A stretch of DNA of 64,000 nucleotides. It comes from Gigaspora rosea. Lineage: Eukaryota; Glomeromycota; Glomeromycetes; Diversisporales; Gigasporaceae. A program made the position numbers and the translations under genes. Where the stretch lies: positions 19,422 through 83,421 of the forward strand of contig QKWP01001677.1 of assembly GCA_003550325.1 (NCBI GenBank), given 5' to 3'. This document shows, piece after piece, positions 12,397-24,869 of the stretch (position 1 is the stretch's first letter; each line of letters starts with the position of its first letter). The notes under the pieces were generated by a model. It searched no databases. It worked only from the letters and a program-made list of their open reading frames with translations, and had not been told where the DNA came from.

Positions 12397-13675
12397 GGGA
12401 GCTTCCAGAAATCAGCTGATTTTTGTTTATATGAGCCCACCTTACCCCTACCCCACCCACCCACACCTGATACCCAAATTAGCCAATCAGATTTTACGAT
12501 TATTAAAAAGTTAAATATAACATTTAATAGTAAATAACTTTTGATCTACTAGACCAAATTTAATGATTTAACTACCAAAATGATTCTCTCAATGAGAGGA
12601 TTCTAGCGAGCTCAAAATCGTTAAAATCCAATCACAGGATCCTGTGATCAGAATAGATTTGTGTTACTATAAAAGTTCTATAATTTATTAAATAATTATA
12701 CCCTATTTATAGTAATACAAATTTATTTCGATCTTAGGATCCTGTGATTGGATTTTAACGATTTTGAGCTTGTTAGAATCCTCTCATTGAGAGAATCATT
12801 TTGGTAGTAAAATCATCAAAATTGGCCCAGTAGATCAGAAGTTATTAACAATTAAAAATTAATTTTTAATTGTTAATAACTTCTGATCTACTAGGCCAAT
12901 TTTAATGATTTTACTACCAAAATGATCCTCTCAATGAGAGGATTTTAACAAGACCAAAATCGCTAAAATCCAGTCACAGGATCCTGTGATCAGAATAGAT
13001 TTGTGTTGCTATAAAAGTTATATAATTTAAATAATTATAACCCATTTATAGCAACACAAATTTATTTTGATTACAGGATCCTGTGATTGGATTTTACCGA
13101 TTTTGGGCTTGTTAGAATTCTCTCATTGAGAGGATCATTTTGGTTGTAAAATCATCGAAATTGGCCTAGTAGATCAGAAGTTATTAATAATTAAAAATTA
13201 ATTTTTAATTGTTAATAACTTCTGATTTACTGGGCCGATTTCAATGATTTTACTACCAAAATGATCCCCTCAATGAGAGGATTCTACAAGCCCAAAATCG
13301 TTAAACTCCAATTACAGGATTCTAAGATTGAAATAAATTTATGTTGCTATAAATGGGTTATAATTATTTAATAAATTATAGAACTTTATAGTAACACAAA
13401 TCTATTCCGATCACAGGATCCTGTGATTGGATTTTAACGATTTTGGGCTCACTAGAACCCTCTCATTGAGAGGATCATTTTGGTAGTTGAATCATCAAAT
13501 TTGGTCCAGTAGTTCAAAAGTTATTAATCACAAATATTATTAATAAAACTATAATTTTGGTCAAAAATAATTTTGCAACTTTGGCCGGAATTATAAAATG
13601 TTGGCCGGAATTACACCTGATACTTCAGCTGACCCACCCACCCACCCAGAAATTAGCTGATTTCTGGAAGTTCCC
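12397..13675. mobile_element. TTA-target inverted-repeat element, 1.28 kb
   Basis: The TIRs read GGGAGCTTCCAGAAATCAGC on the left and GGGAACTTCCAGAAATCAGC on the right, with TTA on both sides (12394-12396, 13676-13678). Inside are three tandem hairpins, each about 300 bp. Each is made of mirror copies of a module with GATGATTTTACTACCAAAATG-like arms, CTCTCAATGAGAGG centres and CAGGATCCTGTG palindromes. Subterminal ACCCACCCACCC tracts occur on both sides. No coding potential. Confidence 0.78.
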
Positions 13676-13767
13676 TTATACTTTGGGTTATACTCTGGGT
13701 TATACTTTGGAGTATGCTCTGATTTATACTTCAGTGCGGTGTAGTGTTAAGGGGTACTCTACCAGAG

Positions 13768-14069
13768 GAGCGGGTCAAAATTCCGACAAACAGAATCCCG
13801 ACAGGTCATAATCCCGACAAAAAAATCCCGACAATAAAAATCCCGACAATCCCGACAACAAAGAAATCATTAAATTTATTTAAGTTAGGTTAGGGTTAGA
13901 TGAGTGCCTAGGATAGGGTTAGGGTGAGCTCCTGGGCTAGAGTTTGGTTTAGTTGATTTTATAGTCAAGGAAAGCTTTTTTTGATTGTCGGGATTTTTGT
14001 TTGTTGCGATTTTTTTGTCGGGATTATGACCTGTCGAGATTTTGTTTGTCAGGATTTTGACTCAAACCC
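13768..14069. mobile_element. Mutator-like MITE with CCCGACA repeats
   Basis: Roughly 75-bp TIRs share GTCAAAAT, CCGACAAAC, GACAGGTCATAATCCCGACA and AAAAAAATC. The flanks are an exact 11-bp duplication CTCTACCAGAG (13757-13767, 14070-14080). A 9-11 bp TSD with long TIRs fits MULEs. ATCCCGACA recurs five or more times near the left end, a likely binding-site array (inference). No ORF belongs to it; an 84-aa ORF across its left edge is chance. Confidence 0.75.
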
Positions 14070-14099
14070 CTCTACCAGAGTATGCACCACATCACCCTG

Positions 14100-15652
14100 G
14101 AGCACTCCGTTAATATCCCTATAAGAAATGCTTTGTCTTTGTATAATCAGTTTGTATAACTTCATGTCAGTTTATTTTTTATATACATTTATAGTATAGA
14201 ATTTTATATTTATATAATAGTTACTCTAGTGTATAAACCACTTTACAGTTGATATAATAGTGGCTTCAGAGTATAAACTATTTTATATTAATAGTATTGC
14301 TCTAAGTGGTTTACTTTTTTTAAATATATTTTAATAAGCCAGAGTAGAGTGATACCTAAATCATGCTAGTATAGAGTAGCTTATATTTCTAAGTTACTCT
14401 AGAGTATTATACACCATTAATATCTTTACACCCTGTAGTTGTTTTATTGCCTTCACTTCATTTCCTTTTCTAAATATTTAATACAACTATAACTAATCTA
14501 CTTTAACTTATTCTAACTCTAGCCCTAATCTAATGATTTATAATAAGTATATACTTTAAACCGATGGTATCAATAACTATAAAAGTAATTTACTATACTA
14601 ATTACAGTAATACCAACAATAAAGGTAAAAAAAAATATACTTAACAAAAGCAGAAGAATGCTTAAAAATTTTAGAAAAAAAAACTGTTAATAAAAGTTCA
14701 CAAGCCAGAATAACAAAACAATAAATAATAATATGATCTAAAATTCAAGAAAATACAAAACTGTTTTACCAAACTATGACCAACAAATCTAAAAATGGCC
14801 AAGCCTAACTACTAGCTAAAATAACCCTACTTACTTATACTATCTAACAAATATATATCATAATAACTATTACTAACAATGCAAAACATATAAATGATAT
14901 ACTATAAGCATAACACATGGGCAAAATTATACTAAAAGCGAAGCCATACTAATGCTAGAGCAATAATACCAAAAGTACAATATAATTAGCAAAATTATAA
15001 CATGAAGCAAGTAGTAAAATAATATAAAGCAAGCAGTAAAGTGATATAAAACAAGTGGCAAAATAAGTAGCACATTAAGCAAATAGTAAAGCAAGCAGAA
15101 TTAAGCAAGCAACAAGGCAGTAGTAAAAGCAAATAGTAAAGCAAATGACAGAAATTATTGAAATAATATCTCTACAACAATAATACTGACAATAACACCA
15201 AAATAACAACTACAAAAATTTAATAGACAATACAAATAATAATACTCTATCTGGAAAAAAAGTTATTATAACTAAAAAAAAAATAAAATAACAATGATTA
15301 TTAATAATCAATTACTATTTTATACTTTGTGATTAGGGCTGCACCATAGTTCAAGGTGCACCAAAATATAAATTTCTAAAAAAAATTTTTAACTTTTCTA
15401 AAAAATTGACCTGGCCGGATAACAAGAAACAACTTTATTTGTTTGTATAGCCTTATATATAAAGTTGATTTTTTAACACAATATTTATTGCACAACTTCA
15501 TTATTATAAACAAACTGTTTAAACCTATATTATACAAATTGGTCTTTTATTTACTATATAAAAATCTAATATACCACATAGATTATATGAAAAATGATCT
15601 AAATACACCTTCTACTTAATGATTTTGATGCTATTTGAACAGGGTAATATTA
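14100..15652. other. No gene seen: AT-rich spacer with simple repeats
   Basis: 14220-14430 holds loose GAGTATAAAC repeats also seen at 13680-13740 and 10160-10200. 14990-15160 is a degenerate AGCAAGYAGTAAA array. Near 15335 TAGGGCTGCACC looks like one hAT end, but I found no partner end. Confidence 0.4.
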
Positions 15653-16902
15653 GGGGAGCGCCATTTATCATCTGATTTTTAGGGTAGAGGGGGAGGGTCA
15701 GAAAATTATCAGGTCCTAATAGCAGATAACTTTTGATTGGCTAAAATTATTGAAATTTTTGAAATTTTTTAAAATTTAACATTAAATAACTTTTGAACCA
15801 GTGATCTGTTTTGGATGATTTTACTACCAAAATGTTCGTCTCAATGAGACGATTCCAACGAGCCTAAAATCACCAAAATCCAATCACAGGATCCCAAGAT
15901 CGTTATAGATTTGTCTACTTTAATTATATTATTTTCGTATATCATATACAGTATTAAAAATTATTATTAAAGATCTTATAAACTTTAATATTATTTTCGT
16001 ATATCATATACAGTATTAAAAATTATTATTAAAGATCTTATAAACTTTAATNAAAATTATTAAAATTTTTAAAATTTTTTAAAATTTAACATTAAATAAC
16101 TTTTGAACCAGTGATCCATTTTGGATGATTTTACTACCAAAATGTTCGTCTCAATGAGACGATTCCAACGAGTCTAAAATCATCAAAATCCAATCACAGG
16201 ATCCCAAGATCATTATAGATTTGTCTGCTTTAATTATTTTATTTTCGTATATCAAAAATTATTATTAAAAATCTTATAAACTTTAATATTAAATAACTCT
16301 TGAACCGTTTTGGATGATTTAACTACCAAAATGCTCGTCTCAATGAGACGATTCTAATGAACCTAAAATCGTTAAATTCTGATCACGGGATCCAGAGATC
16401 GTTATAGATTTGTGTTATTTTAATATAATTTATTAAAAATAATACAAATCTATAACGATTTCTGGATCCCGTGATCAGAATTTAACGATTTTAGGTTCAT
16501 TAGAATCGTCTCATTGAGATGAGCATTTTGGTAGTTAAATCACCCAAAACGGATCACTGGTTCAAGAGTTATTTAATATTAAAGTTATAAGATCTTTAAT
16601 AATAATTTTTAATATATATGAAAATAATATAATTCAAGCAGACAAATTTATAACGATCTTGGGATTCTGTGATTGGATTTTGATGATTTTGGGCTCTTTG
16701 GAATCGTCTCATTGAGACGAACATTTTGGTAGTAAAATCATCCAAAACGGATCACTGGTTCAAAAGTTATTTAATGCTAAATTTTACAAATTTTTCTAAA
16801 TTTTAAAATTTTAGCCAATCAAATCGCGGTATTTGATGATCAGGTGGGGGGAGGGGGGTAGCCTCTTAGTAGCAAAAAATCAGATGATAAATGGCGCTCC
16901 CC
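15653..16902. mobile_element. TTA-target inverted-repeat element, 1.25 kb
   Basis: A perfect 28-bp TIR starting GGGGAGCGCCATTTATCATC at both ends, with TTA flanks (15650-15652, 16903-16905). The interior holds direct and inverted copies of a module containing GTGATCCGTTTTGGATGA and TCGTCTCAATGAGACGA. A 62-bp unit is duplicated in tandem at 15928-16051 immediately before an N at 16052, so the central part may be mis-assembled. No ORF. Confidence 0.82.
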
Positions 16903-18070
16903 TTAGTCATTGAATTATAATTAGATATTATGAGCTAGTGCAAAAATTAAATAGCTCTGATTAAAATATTTTTTGTACAAATTAATTTTTAATTTTTTTA
17001 ATTTAATATACTTATTAGATTAGGGTATAGACATTTATCAAGTGATTTCTACCTCTTAAGAGAGTACCCCCTCTTTCCCACCTGATACTAAACTAGCCAA
17101 TCAAATTTAAGCAAATAATATATAAAGACCGGATCCAGTTTGGTTCAGATTTGGTCTAAAGTTTGCAGACTAGTCCATAGGTAATATGTTTTTATGTATT
17201 TTTTGGGCTGAACAAGTTTACTTAGTATAAAGTTAAAATTAATTAGTAAAATTTTGTGAATTATAAGATTTTATAAAATTTTATTAATAAAATTTTATAA
17301 AATCTTATAATTCACAAATTGTTATTAACTAATTCTAACTTTATGCACTAAATAAACATGTTTAGCATTTAAAAATATATCAAATCGGCATAATTGTTTT
17401 TATTTTACTTGCAATTTAGATATTAGATGCATAATTTTTAATTTTTGATCAAAAAAATCAAATTTAAGCATCTTTTCTCCAAATTTCAAGTAAAATAAAA
17501 AAATTCCGCCAATTTATGTATTTTTAGTTTCTGAACAAGTTTACTTAGTACATGAAATTAGAATTAATTAGTAAAATTTTGTGAATCATAAGATTTTATA
17601 GAATTTTATTAATAAAATTTTATAAAATCTTATAATTCACAAATTTTTATTAATTAATTCTAACTTTATGCACCAAATAAACATGTTAGCATTTAAAAAT
17701 ACATCAAATCGGCATAATTGTTTTTATTTTACTTGCAATTTTGATATTAGATGCATAATTTTTGATTTTTGATCAAAAAAGTCAAATTTAAGCATCTTTT
17801 CTCCAAATTTCAAGTAAAATAAAAAAATCCTGCCAATTTATGTATTTTTAGTTTCTAAACAAGTTTACTTAATGCATGAAATTAGAATTAGTAAAATTTT
17901 GTGAATCATAAGATTTTATAAAATTTTATTAATAAAATTCTATAAAATCTTATAATTCACAAATTTTTATTAATTAATTCTAACTTTATGCACTAAGTAA
18001 ACATGTTTAGCATTTAAAAATATATCAAATCGGCATAATTATTTTTATTTTACTTGAAATTTAGAGAATA

Positions 18071-18390
18071 CTATATTTGTCCGAAAATAAGCTACCCTTT
18101 TTGGCCAAAAAGCTATACAAAAAATCATGGAGGTAGCTTATTTTCAGATTGCTAAATTTTTGAAAAATTGAAAAATGTACTATGATAATAAAAAGTTGTT
18201 CAAATGTTATAAAATTTTTACTGTAAATGTATTTCATTACGCTGAACAAGTTTACTTATTTGATCTTTTGAAGTTTACATAGTAAAAAAAAGGATTATAT
18301 GTAGCGACTATTAACGATTTTTTTAAAAATTTTTCTGAAAATCTGGGGGTAGCTTCTTTTGGAGATAGCTTATTTTCAGAAACCTACGGT
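18071..18390. mobile_element. Insertion in the left palindrome arm
   Basis: About 320 bp bounded by CTATATTTGTCCGAAAATAA on one side and the inverse of CCGTAGGTTTCTGAAAATAA on the other. It is missing from the otherwise homologous repeat units at 17400 and 17740, which keep an uninterrupted TTAGATATTAGATGCATAAT there. Its mirror image at 18766-19085 appears identical base for base. Confidence 0.6.
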
Positions 18391-18765
18391 AGATACATAA
18401 TTTGTGATTTCTGATCAAAAAAGTCAAAATTAAGTATCTTTTCTCCAAATTTCAAGTAAAATAAAAACAACTCTGCTGATTTAATGTATTTTTAGGTGCT
18501 GAACAAGTTTACTTAATGCAATAAGTTAGAAAAATTAGTAAAATTTGGTGAATAATAAGATTTTATAGAATTTTATTAATAAAATTTAATAAAATCTTAT
18601 GATCTATAATATTTTACTAATTAATTCTAACTTAAAGGATTAAGTAAACATGTTCAGCATCTAAAAATACATTAAATTGGCAGAGTTGTTTTTATTTTAC
18701 TTGAAATTTGGAGAAAAGATACTTGATTTTGACTTTTTTGATCAGAAATCACAAATTATGTATCT

Positions 18766-19085
18766 ACCGTAGGTTTCTGAAAATAAGCTATCTCCAAAAG
18801 AAGCTACCCCCAGATTTTCAGAAAAATTTTTAAAAAAATCGTTAATAGTCGCTACATATAATCCTTTTTTTTACTATGTAAACTTCAAAAGATCAAATAA
18901 GTAAACTTGTTCAGCGTAATGAAATACATTTACAGTAAAAATTTTATAACATTTGAACAACTTTTTATTATCATAGTACATTTTTCAATTTTTCAAAAAT
19001 TTAGCAATCTGAAAATAAGCTACCTCCATGATTTTTTGTATAGCTTTTTGGCCAAAAAGGGTAGCTTATTTTCGGACAAATATAG
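18766..19085. mobile_element. Mirror copy of the insertion in the right palindrome arm
   Basis: Reverse complement of 18071-18390 at the symmetric position (paired coordinates add to 37156). The flanking arm sequence is similar but visibly less identical than this segment. Confidence 0.6.
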
Positions 19086-19694
19086 TATTCTCTAAATTTC
19101 AAGTAAAATAAAAATAATTATGCCGATTTGATATATTTTTAAATGCTAAACATGTTTACTTAGTGCATAAAGTTAGAATTAATTAATAAAAATTTGTGAA
19201 TTATAAAATTTTATAGAATTTTATTAATAAAATTCTATAAAATCTTACAATTCACAAAATTTTACTAATAAATTCTAACTTCATACACTAAATAAACTTT
19301 TTTAGCACCAAAAAATACATAAAATTTATTTAAACTTAGGCCAATCTACAGACTTCAGACCAGGCCCAGACCAAACCATGATTAAATATAAGTCTTATTA
19401 AGCAATTTTTCAAGAATACTAATTCAAATTGGCTAAAATTTTAATATTTTGTAGCCAAATATGATTTATATCTTCAGAAATTTTTTATCTAATTTGGATT
19501 AGCAATTGTAAAGAATTATTGCCAAAGATTAATATAAAATAAAATTTTTATATTTTTAATTATTATTATTAAAAATTTTATATAGTTATTTTGGGCAATT
19601 TTGATTGGCCAATAATACTATATTATATAGCATCTAATAATCCCTCTAACCCTCTCCCTCCTAAAAAATTAGGTAATAAATATCTATACCCTTA

Positions 19695-20370
19695 CCAGAT
19701 TAATAAAAATAAAATTATTTTGATTATTTTATTGATAAAATAAAAAAATTTATTAATAGTAGCTTTTTTTAAAAATATTTACTACTGTATATAATTTACT
19801 ATAGTAATAGTCGATCAAGATGGCACGCAAATCAGATGAATAAAGTTTTACTATGAAATTTGAGTGATTGATACTCATATAAGAAATTTGATTTTTATAG
19901 TAAATTGCAATGGTTAGCCATTTTCAATTATTGTTTTTAGGGTTTTCTAAAAGAAAACTATACTTATTTGATATAGTGAGTGTTCAAAAAGTTAAATATT
20001 ATGCAATAAGTAAGCTTAAAACAAGATAAAAAATAATATTAAAAGAATTTTGCTAGCCTTTTATTTCATATTCTATAACACTTGCAGCAAATAGATTTTA
20101 ACATTTTGCTGATTTACAAAGGTATTTTTATGTAATATAATTACTTAACAACTTTACTCTAATTTTAAAAGCTTTTTAACAAAAAAAAACAAAGTTCTAA
20201 AATGTTTTTATTGCTAATAACAAACTATATATTGAATCAAAAGATTTAAGCAGAAAAAAATTATTATAACCACTTATACTATGTGAACTTATAATTAGGC
20301 TTAGTAAAAAATAGCTTAGTTATATATGAATAGTTACGTTTAGTTATATATGAATAGTTAACAAATATAT
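19695..20370. other. No gene seen: AT-rich spacer
   Basis: I see no ORF, repeat pair or RNA signature here beyond A/T-rich sequence. Confidence 0.4.
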
Positions 20371-20372
20371 AT

Positions 20373-23300
20373 AGGAGTGAGTCAGTAGAAAAGAACAAAT
20401 TTTTTCTAAATAAAAGTTTTCTTGACTTTAAGCTTAAATATCTTAACAACTATTTTAATAAATTTAATAAATTTTTTTTATTTTAATTATATATAACTTC
20501 AAAATTAAAATAAAAAAACTTTTAGCAAATTTGATTAATTGCCATTCGGATAAGATCAGCAATATTTTTATATTTAGAATTAGAGCAAAACAAATATATA
20601 AACAACATAGTACAAAATCTGAAACAGGCCTGTATATATAAAATTTTTATATGATTTAATGACGTTTTTACTCATATCTTCTTATCTACATGTCCAATTT
20701 TAATGAAATTTTACCAGTAGATGCACAAGAACCTGCTTTACAACTTTATTTATATCAAAAAATAATATTTACTTAGTACAAAAAAAAACTTTTAATTAGG
20801 GTTATAATCAGATTTACTAATATTGGTAGTCTTATCACTTTTGATATACCAACGTGATACACTTTATTTAAAATAGCATATCCTCATATTTTTATAAATA
20901 ACCCCCTTACAAATTATTGATAATAATCCTTGGGTTATAAGCTTTTAAATACAAAAAACAGTAAATCAATATGACTTCTCATTGTTAAGAACCAGCTATT
21001 CAAAGTTGTTCAATTGATAATTAAAAAATCAATAATTTGTGTATTATTTTTATTCCCATCATGCAAAGTCGATCAAAAAACCTCATCATGCGGTGCTATT
21101 ATGCAAGCGTATAGCCCAGTATTGTTGTTAAACTTGTGGCTAATAATCTTTCATTGTTTATACAAAATGGCATACAACTGTACATACAGAAATATAGCGA
21201 TCAATTACCTTAATTAGCTAAAGTAATATCGATGGGCCATAATTTTGTCAAAGATATCGGCAATAATTTTAATAAATATTAAATTTTTTGTTAAAATTAA
21301 GCATTTTTAGTAACATAGTAACAAAAGCTGTCACAAAAACGGGTTGAATATAAAATTTCTTACCTGATATATTTCGGCAAACTTTGACAACTTGAAAATA
21401 TACTGCTATCACATGACTAAAAAAAATGTAAAATCGAAAAAAAAAGTTTTCATTAATATATAAACTCAAACAACATTTATAACAAAAGCATTCTCCTAGA
21501 TTTTGTAGTTCTAAAGGTGGTAAGATGATTGAATTTGGCCCGGTGTATTGTTCACAATTGATTTTCAAAGATTGCTAATTTTTGTTTTGATCTTTATTAT
21601 ACGATCTAAACGATTTTTAAAACTCAAAAATTGATTAGTAAACAATCCCTAAAGTTTGATAAGCCATTGTGAACGACCCACTGAGCCAAATTTAAATATC
21701 TTATTATTTTTAGAATGGCTAAAACTAGGAGAGCAGCTATATTCAAATTTTATAAAGGTTTGCATAGAAGAAAAATCTATTTTTTTTGTTATGCTTAAAT
21801 TCTATTGGTCACGTGTTTATATTTATCTCTATTTGTTTTTCAACAAAAACCACGACAAAAACCATGAATTGCAAACTGGTAATGCTAACATTTACAACTA
21901 ACTAAGGTATAGTATTTTTGCAGACGATTTCTTCAGACAATTATACGACAAAATAGTATAATCATGAAAGAATCAATGCAAGCTGCAAAAATCGCATATT
22001 ATATATGCGCATGATTGACTATTATTCTTATTACGTTTAAAAAAATTTATTCTTGTAGGTAATTATTTTACTATGGCACAAATCGAGCGTACACCAGGTG
22101 CTCTAACTGCTAATGAAAAGATGATAGTATTATCCGTACATCGTTATTTTCAAAAGAATATGCCTAAATGACAGTCAAGTGAAGCTACAAGGAAGTTGCC
22201 TTGGCAACAGGAGTTGGTGAATCAACTGTTGCTCGTATAGTTGCTGAATTCAATAAGACTGGAGAGGTGGCACTATCAAAACAAGATCAACGGGCTCCCA
22301 AAGATTTTCAAACAGAATATGTGGATGTAATTTGTGATCAAATTCTTGCTGGAAATAAAAGTGGTACTCCTCTTTCTCTTCGAACTCTTATCATAGAACT
22401 ATCTAAGTTGGGTTTTACAGTTTCGAAAGCATAGCTCGCACTCCATTTAAAAAAACTTGGGTATCATTATGGTAAGGGAGAACGACGAAATATTCTCCAT
22501 GAAGCCCCTTAAAATATTGCATATCGGGCACGATATCTTCGTTGGCAATATGAAAATATCCAAGGAAAAAATGATATACCGACTCTTCCAGAAGATTTTC
22601 TTGACGAGTCGTATTGTCATATGCATCATAATTGTAATTTAACATAGGTTCCAAAAGATGGTATAGTTTATGAAAGGAAAAGAGTCGTTTGTTAGTTATC
22701 TTTGGAGCTATTATCGTATTCCGCAATGGAAAGTCCAACCAGCTAAAAGGTGAAATTGTTCGTGAATCTCTTCTTATTTGGGACCCTAGCGCAAAGCCAC
22801 TGAGTAAAAAAGGAAGAAAAAAAATGCAGAAGAATGAGAGACAGTTCCCGATGAAGTAAAAGCTGCAGGTATCGTTCCAGATAAGGTGGATTATCATGGA
22901 AACTTTAATGCAGACGTATTTGAGAAAATTTTTAAGAAACTTTGTGAAAATCTTAGCACCGAATATGGACCATGCATTATTCATATGGATGGGGCAAGAT
23001 ATCACAAACGTCGTGCTGAAGCTTCACCCACTTCTAACTGGAATAAACCTGCGATAAAAGAATAGCTAGAGTCCCACAAAGTTGAATACGATGCAAAAAT
23101 AACGAAAGTAGAACTATACCACTTGGCGAAAAAGGAGAAACAATTTGTACCTTTCGCCACTGTTGATATCGCAAAGCAGTTTGGCCATAAACTGCTTTTT
23201 ACACCTCCATACCATTGCGAGTTGCAACCAATTGAAATAGTATAGGGAGCTGTAAAAAATAAAGTTGCAGAGCAACCAATGTACAAAAACATACTTTTTC

Positions 23301-24770
23301 TTCGAAATGACTTACTTCATTTTTTTCATGAAGAAATTAAACCTGAGTTGGTTGTTTCGTGTTGGCGAAAATGTCTAGGTAAGGCAAGAAATTACCAGGA
23401 AATGGTCGAAGTTGGAATATGTGATGAAAGCGACAAAAATGAGAATGAAAGTTTAGATTTGTATTCAGAGAACGAAGATTCTGATAATGAAAATTAATCG
23501 TTAATATCCTGTACAACAAAATTGGCATATATAAAAATTTTTTTTTTATTATGTAAGTCGTTATTTTGTACTTAATAAAAAATATTCCTTGAAATATTTT
23601 ACACATATGTTCTTATTTTCATAAAAATTAAAAAACTTTTTACTGATACGGTTTTTGGTTTAATTTGTAAGTTAAAAAAATTTTTCGATTTTTAAAAAAT
23701 TTTAATAAATGTTTGATCACAAATATCAGAAAATCCTCATTGTCAACATGGTATTATAATTAAGAAATATGTTCTCCATGGTCGAAAATATCTTCTTTAA
23801 AATTTTGATAAGGATACATTAAAAATTTTCGCATTAATTTTTCGATTCAATCCGGTAAACTATAATTCGAAATTTTTAATTAAATTTTTTCAAAAATCGT
23901 TTTTAATTCGTTTACCTAAATTAAAAAATTTATGAGAAAAATTTTTATATATTGAAACCAAATTTTAAAAACTTATATTTTCTAATATGTAGAACAATTT
24001 TGTGAGGTAATTTAAATAAAGTTTATTAATATTATTTATTTTGAATTTTAAAAATTTATTAAAAAAATTCGATAATTTTTTTTTTATAAAGTTTGAATTA
24101 AAATCTATATTAATAAAACGTTGTCTAAATTTTATAAAAATTTTATAATATATGTAAAATGTCTTCATAAGTATTTTTTGTTAATAAAAAAAAATCCAAT
24201 TCATATAAAAAAAAAAAGTTCATATATTGCAAAGTTTTAATTTAAATTTGATAATTACTCTTTATAAATTAGTCAATTGATAAAATAATGTATATAGCTA
24301 ACTTGTGATATATATATATTTATACCTCTATACTAAACTATTTTTTTTCCTATAAGTATTACTTTCTTTTTATGCAATTAGTTATAATATTGTTATATAT
24401 TTTATTAACATGTATTATATATATATGCTGTATCAAAAGTAACAAGACTACCTATATATTGTTTATATATTTGTTTATTTCCAATTTCATATATAGTAAG
24501 GGCAGTGTTATTAATCATTTGATTATTTTTTATCAGAGGCCTACCCTTCCCTCTTCCTTAATATATATATAGTCAGGTTCTTATATATAATTACAACTTT
24601 TTTTTACCTTCTCCCTCCCCTAAAAAATCACCTAATTTTTGTCACTCCTCTAATAATAGCTATAGTGCCGATCTTATTCAGATTGGTAATTAAATAGTTG
24701 TTAAAATTATTTTAATTTAAAAATTAAAAAAGTTTTACTAAAAATGTTCCTTTTTTACTGACTCACTCCC
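20373..24770. mobile_element. Decayed Tc1/mariner-type DNA transposon, 4.4 kb
   Basis: The ends GGAGTGAGTCAGTA (20374 on) and TACTGACTCACTCC (to 24769) start imperfect TIRs that can be followed for about 170 bp, down to a shared ATAAGATC-GCA block on each side (CGGATAAGATCAGCA left, CTGAATAAGATCGGCA right). The flanks are ATAT on both sides, compatible with a TA target. A broken transposase gene fills 22073-23497. A second inverted repeat at about 21280-21900 lies upstream of it and yields two related ORFs on opposite strands (21269-21568 and 21656-21901) that look like repeat translations. The size is large for this class, so other insertions are probably inside. Confidence 0.65.
22073..23497 (+). 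pseudogene. Tc1/mariner-IS630 superfamily DDE transposase, broken
   Basis: In the intact family this enzyme would cut and join transposon ends at TA sites. From the ATG at 22073 one reads an N-terminal helix-turn-helix region (GVGESTVARIVAEFNKTGEV near 22210-22270). A DDE domain follows, with likely catalytic residues in LDESY (about 22600), IIHMDGARYHKRR (about 22980) and ELQPIEIV (about 23225-23245). The C-terminus is acidic (ENEDSDNEN) and ends at TAA 23497. At least three in-frame stops and several frame changes break it: a stop and shift near 22170, a stop at about 22434, further stops to 23070, and TAG in place of the usual Trp after QPIEIV. It lies centrally in the 4.4-kb TIR element. 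The superfamily call is firm, the family is not. Confidence 0.8.
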
Positions 24771-24869
24771 ATATTACTGTATTAATTAAACTAATAAAGG
24801 CCATAGTGTGTAAATTTTGTTTATTGAAAATAGTATTACTACATATACTGTATTTTTATTATTCAGTTT

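Larger units (their letters stand above)
17023..19691. mobile_element. Large palindromic TTA-target element, 2.67 kb
   Basis: The outer ends GGGTATAGACATTTAT / ATAAATATCTATACCC are flanked by TTA (17020-17022, 19692-19694). The arms mirror around about 18578. The left arm holds two extra tandem copies of a unit of about 325 bp (starting near 17210, 17531 and 17856), each with its own small hairpin ATTTTATTAATAAAAT. Both arms carry an identical insertion (about 18071-18390 and 18766-19085), so two 62-aa ORFs on opposite strands are identical. These are copies of repeat DNA, not recognisable proteins. Confidence 0.75.

Noticed and set aside
18061..19095. Two identical 62-aa ORFs on opposite strands
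   Set aside because: Identity follows from the palindrome; composition is repeat-like and there is no domain.
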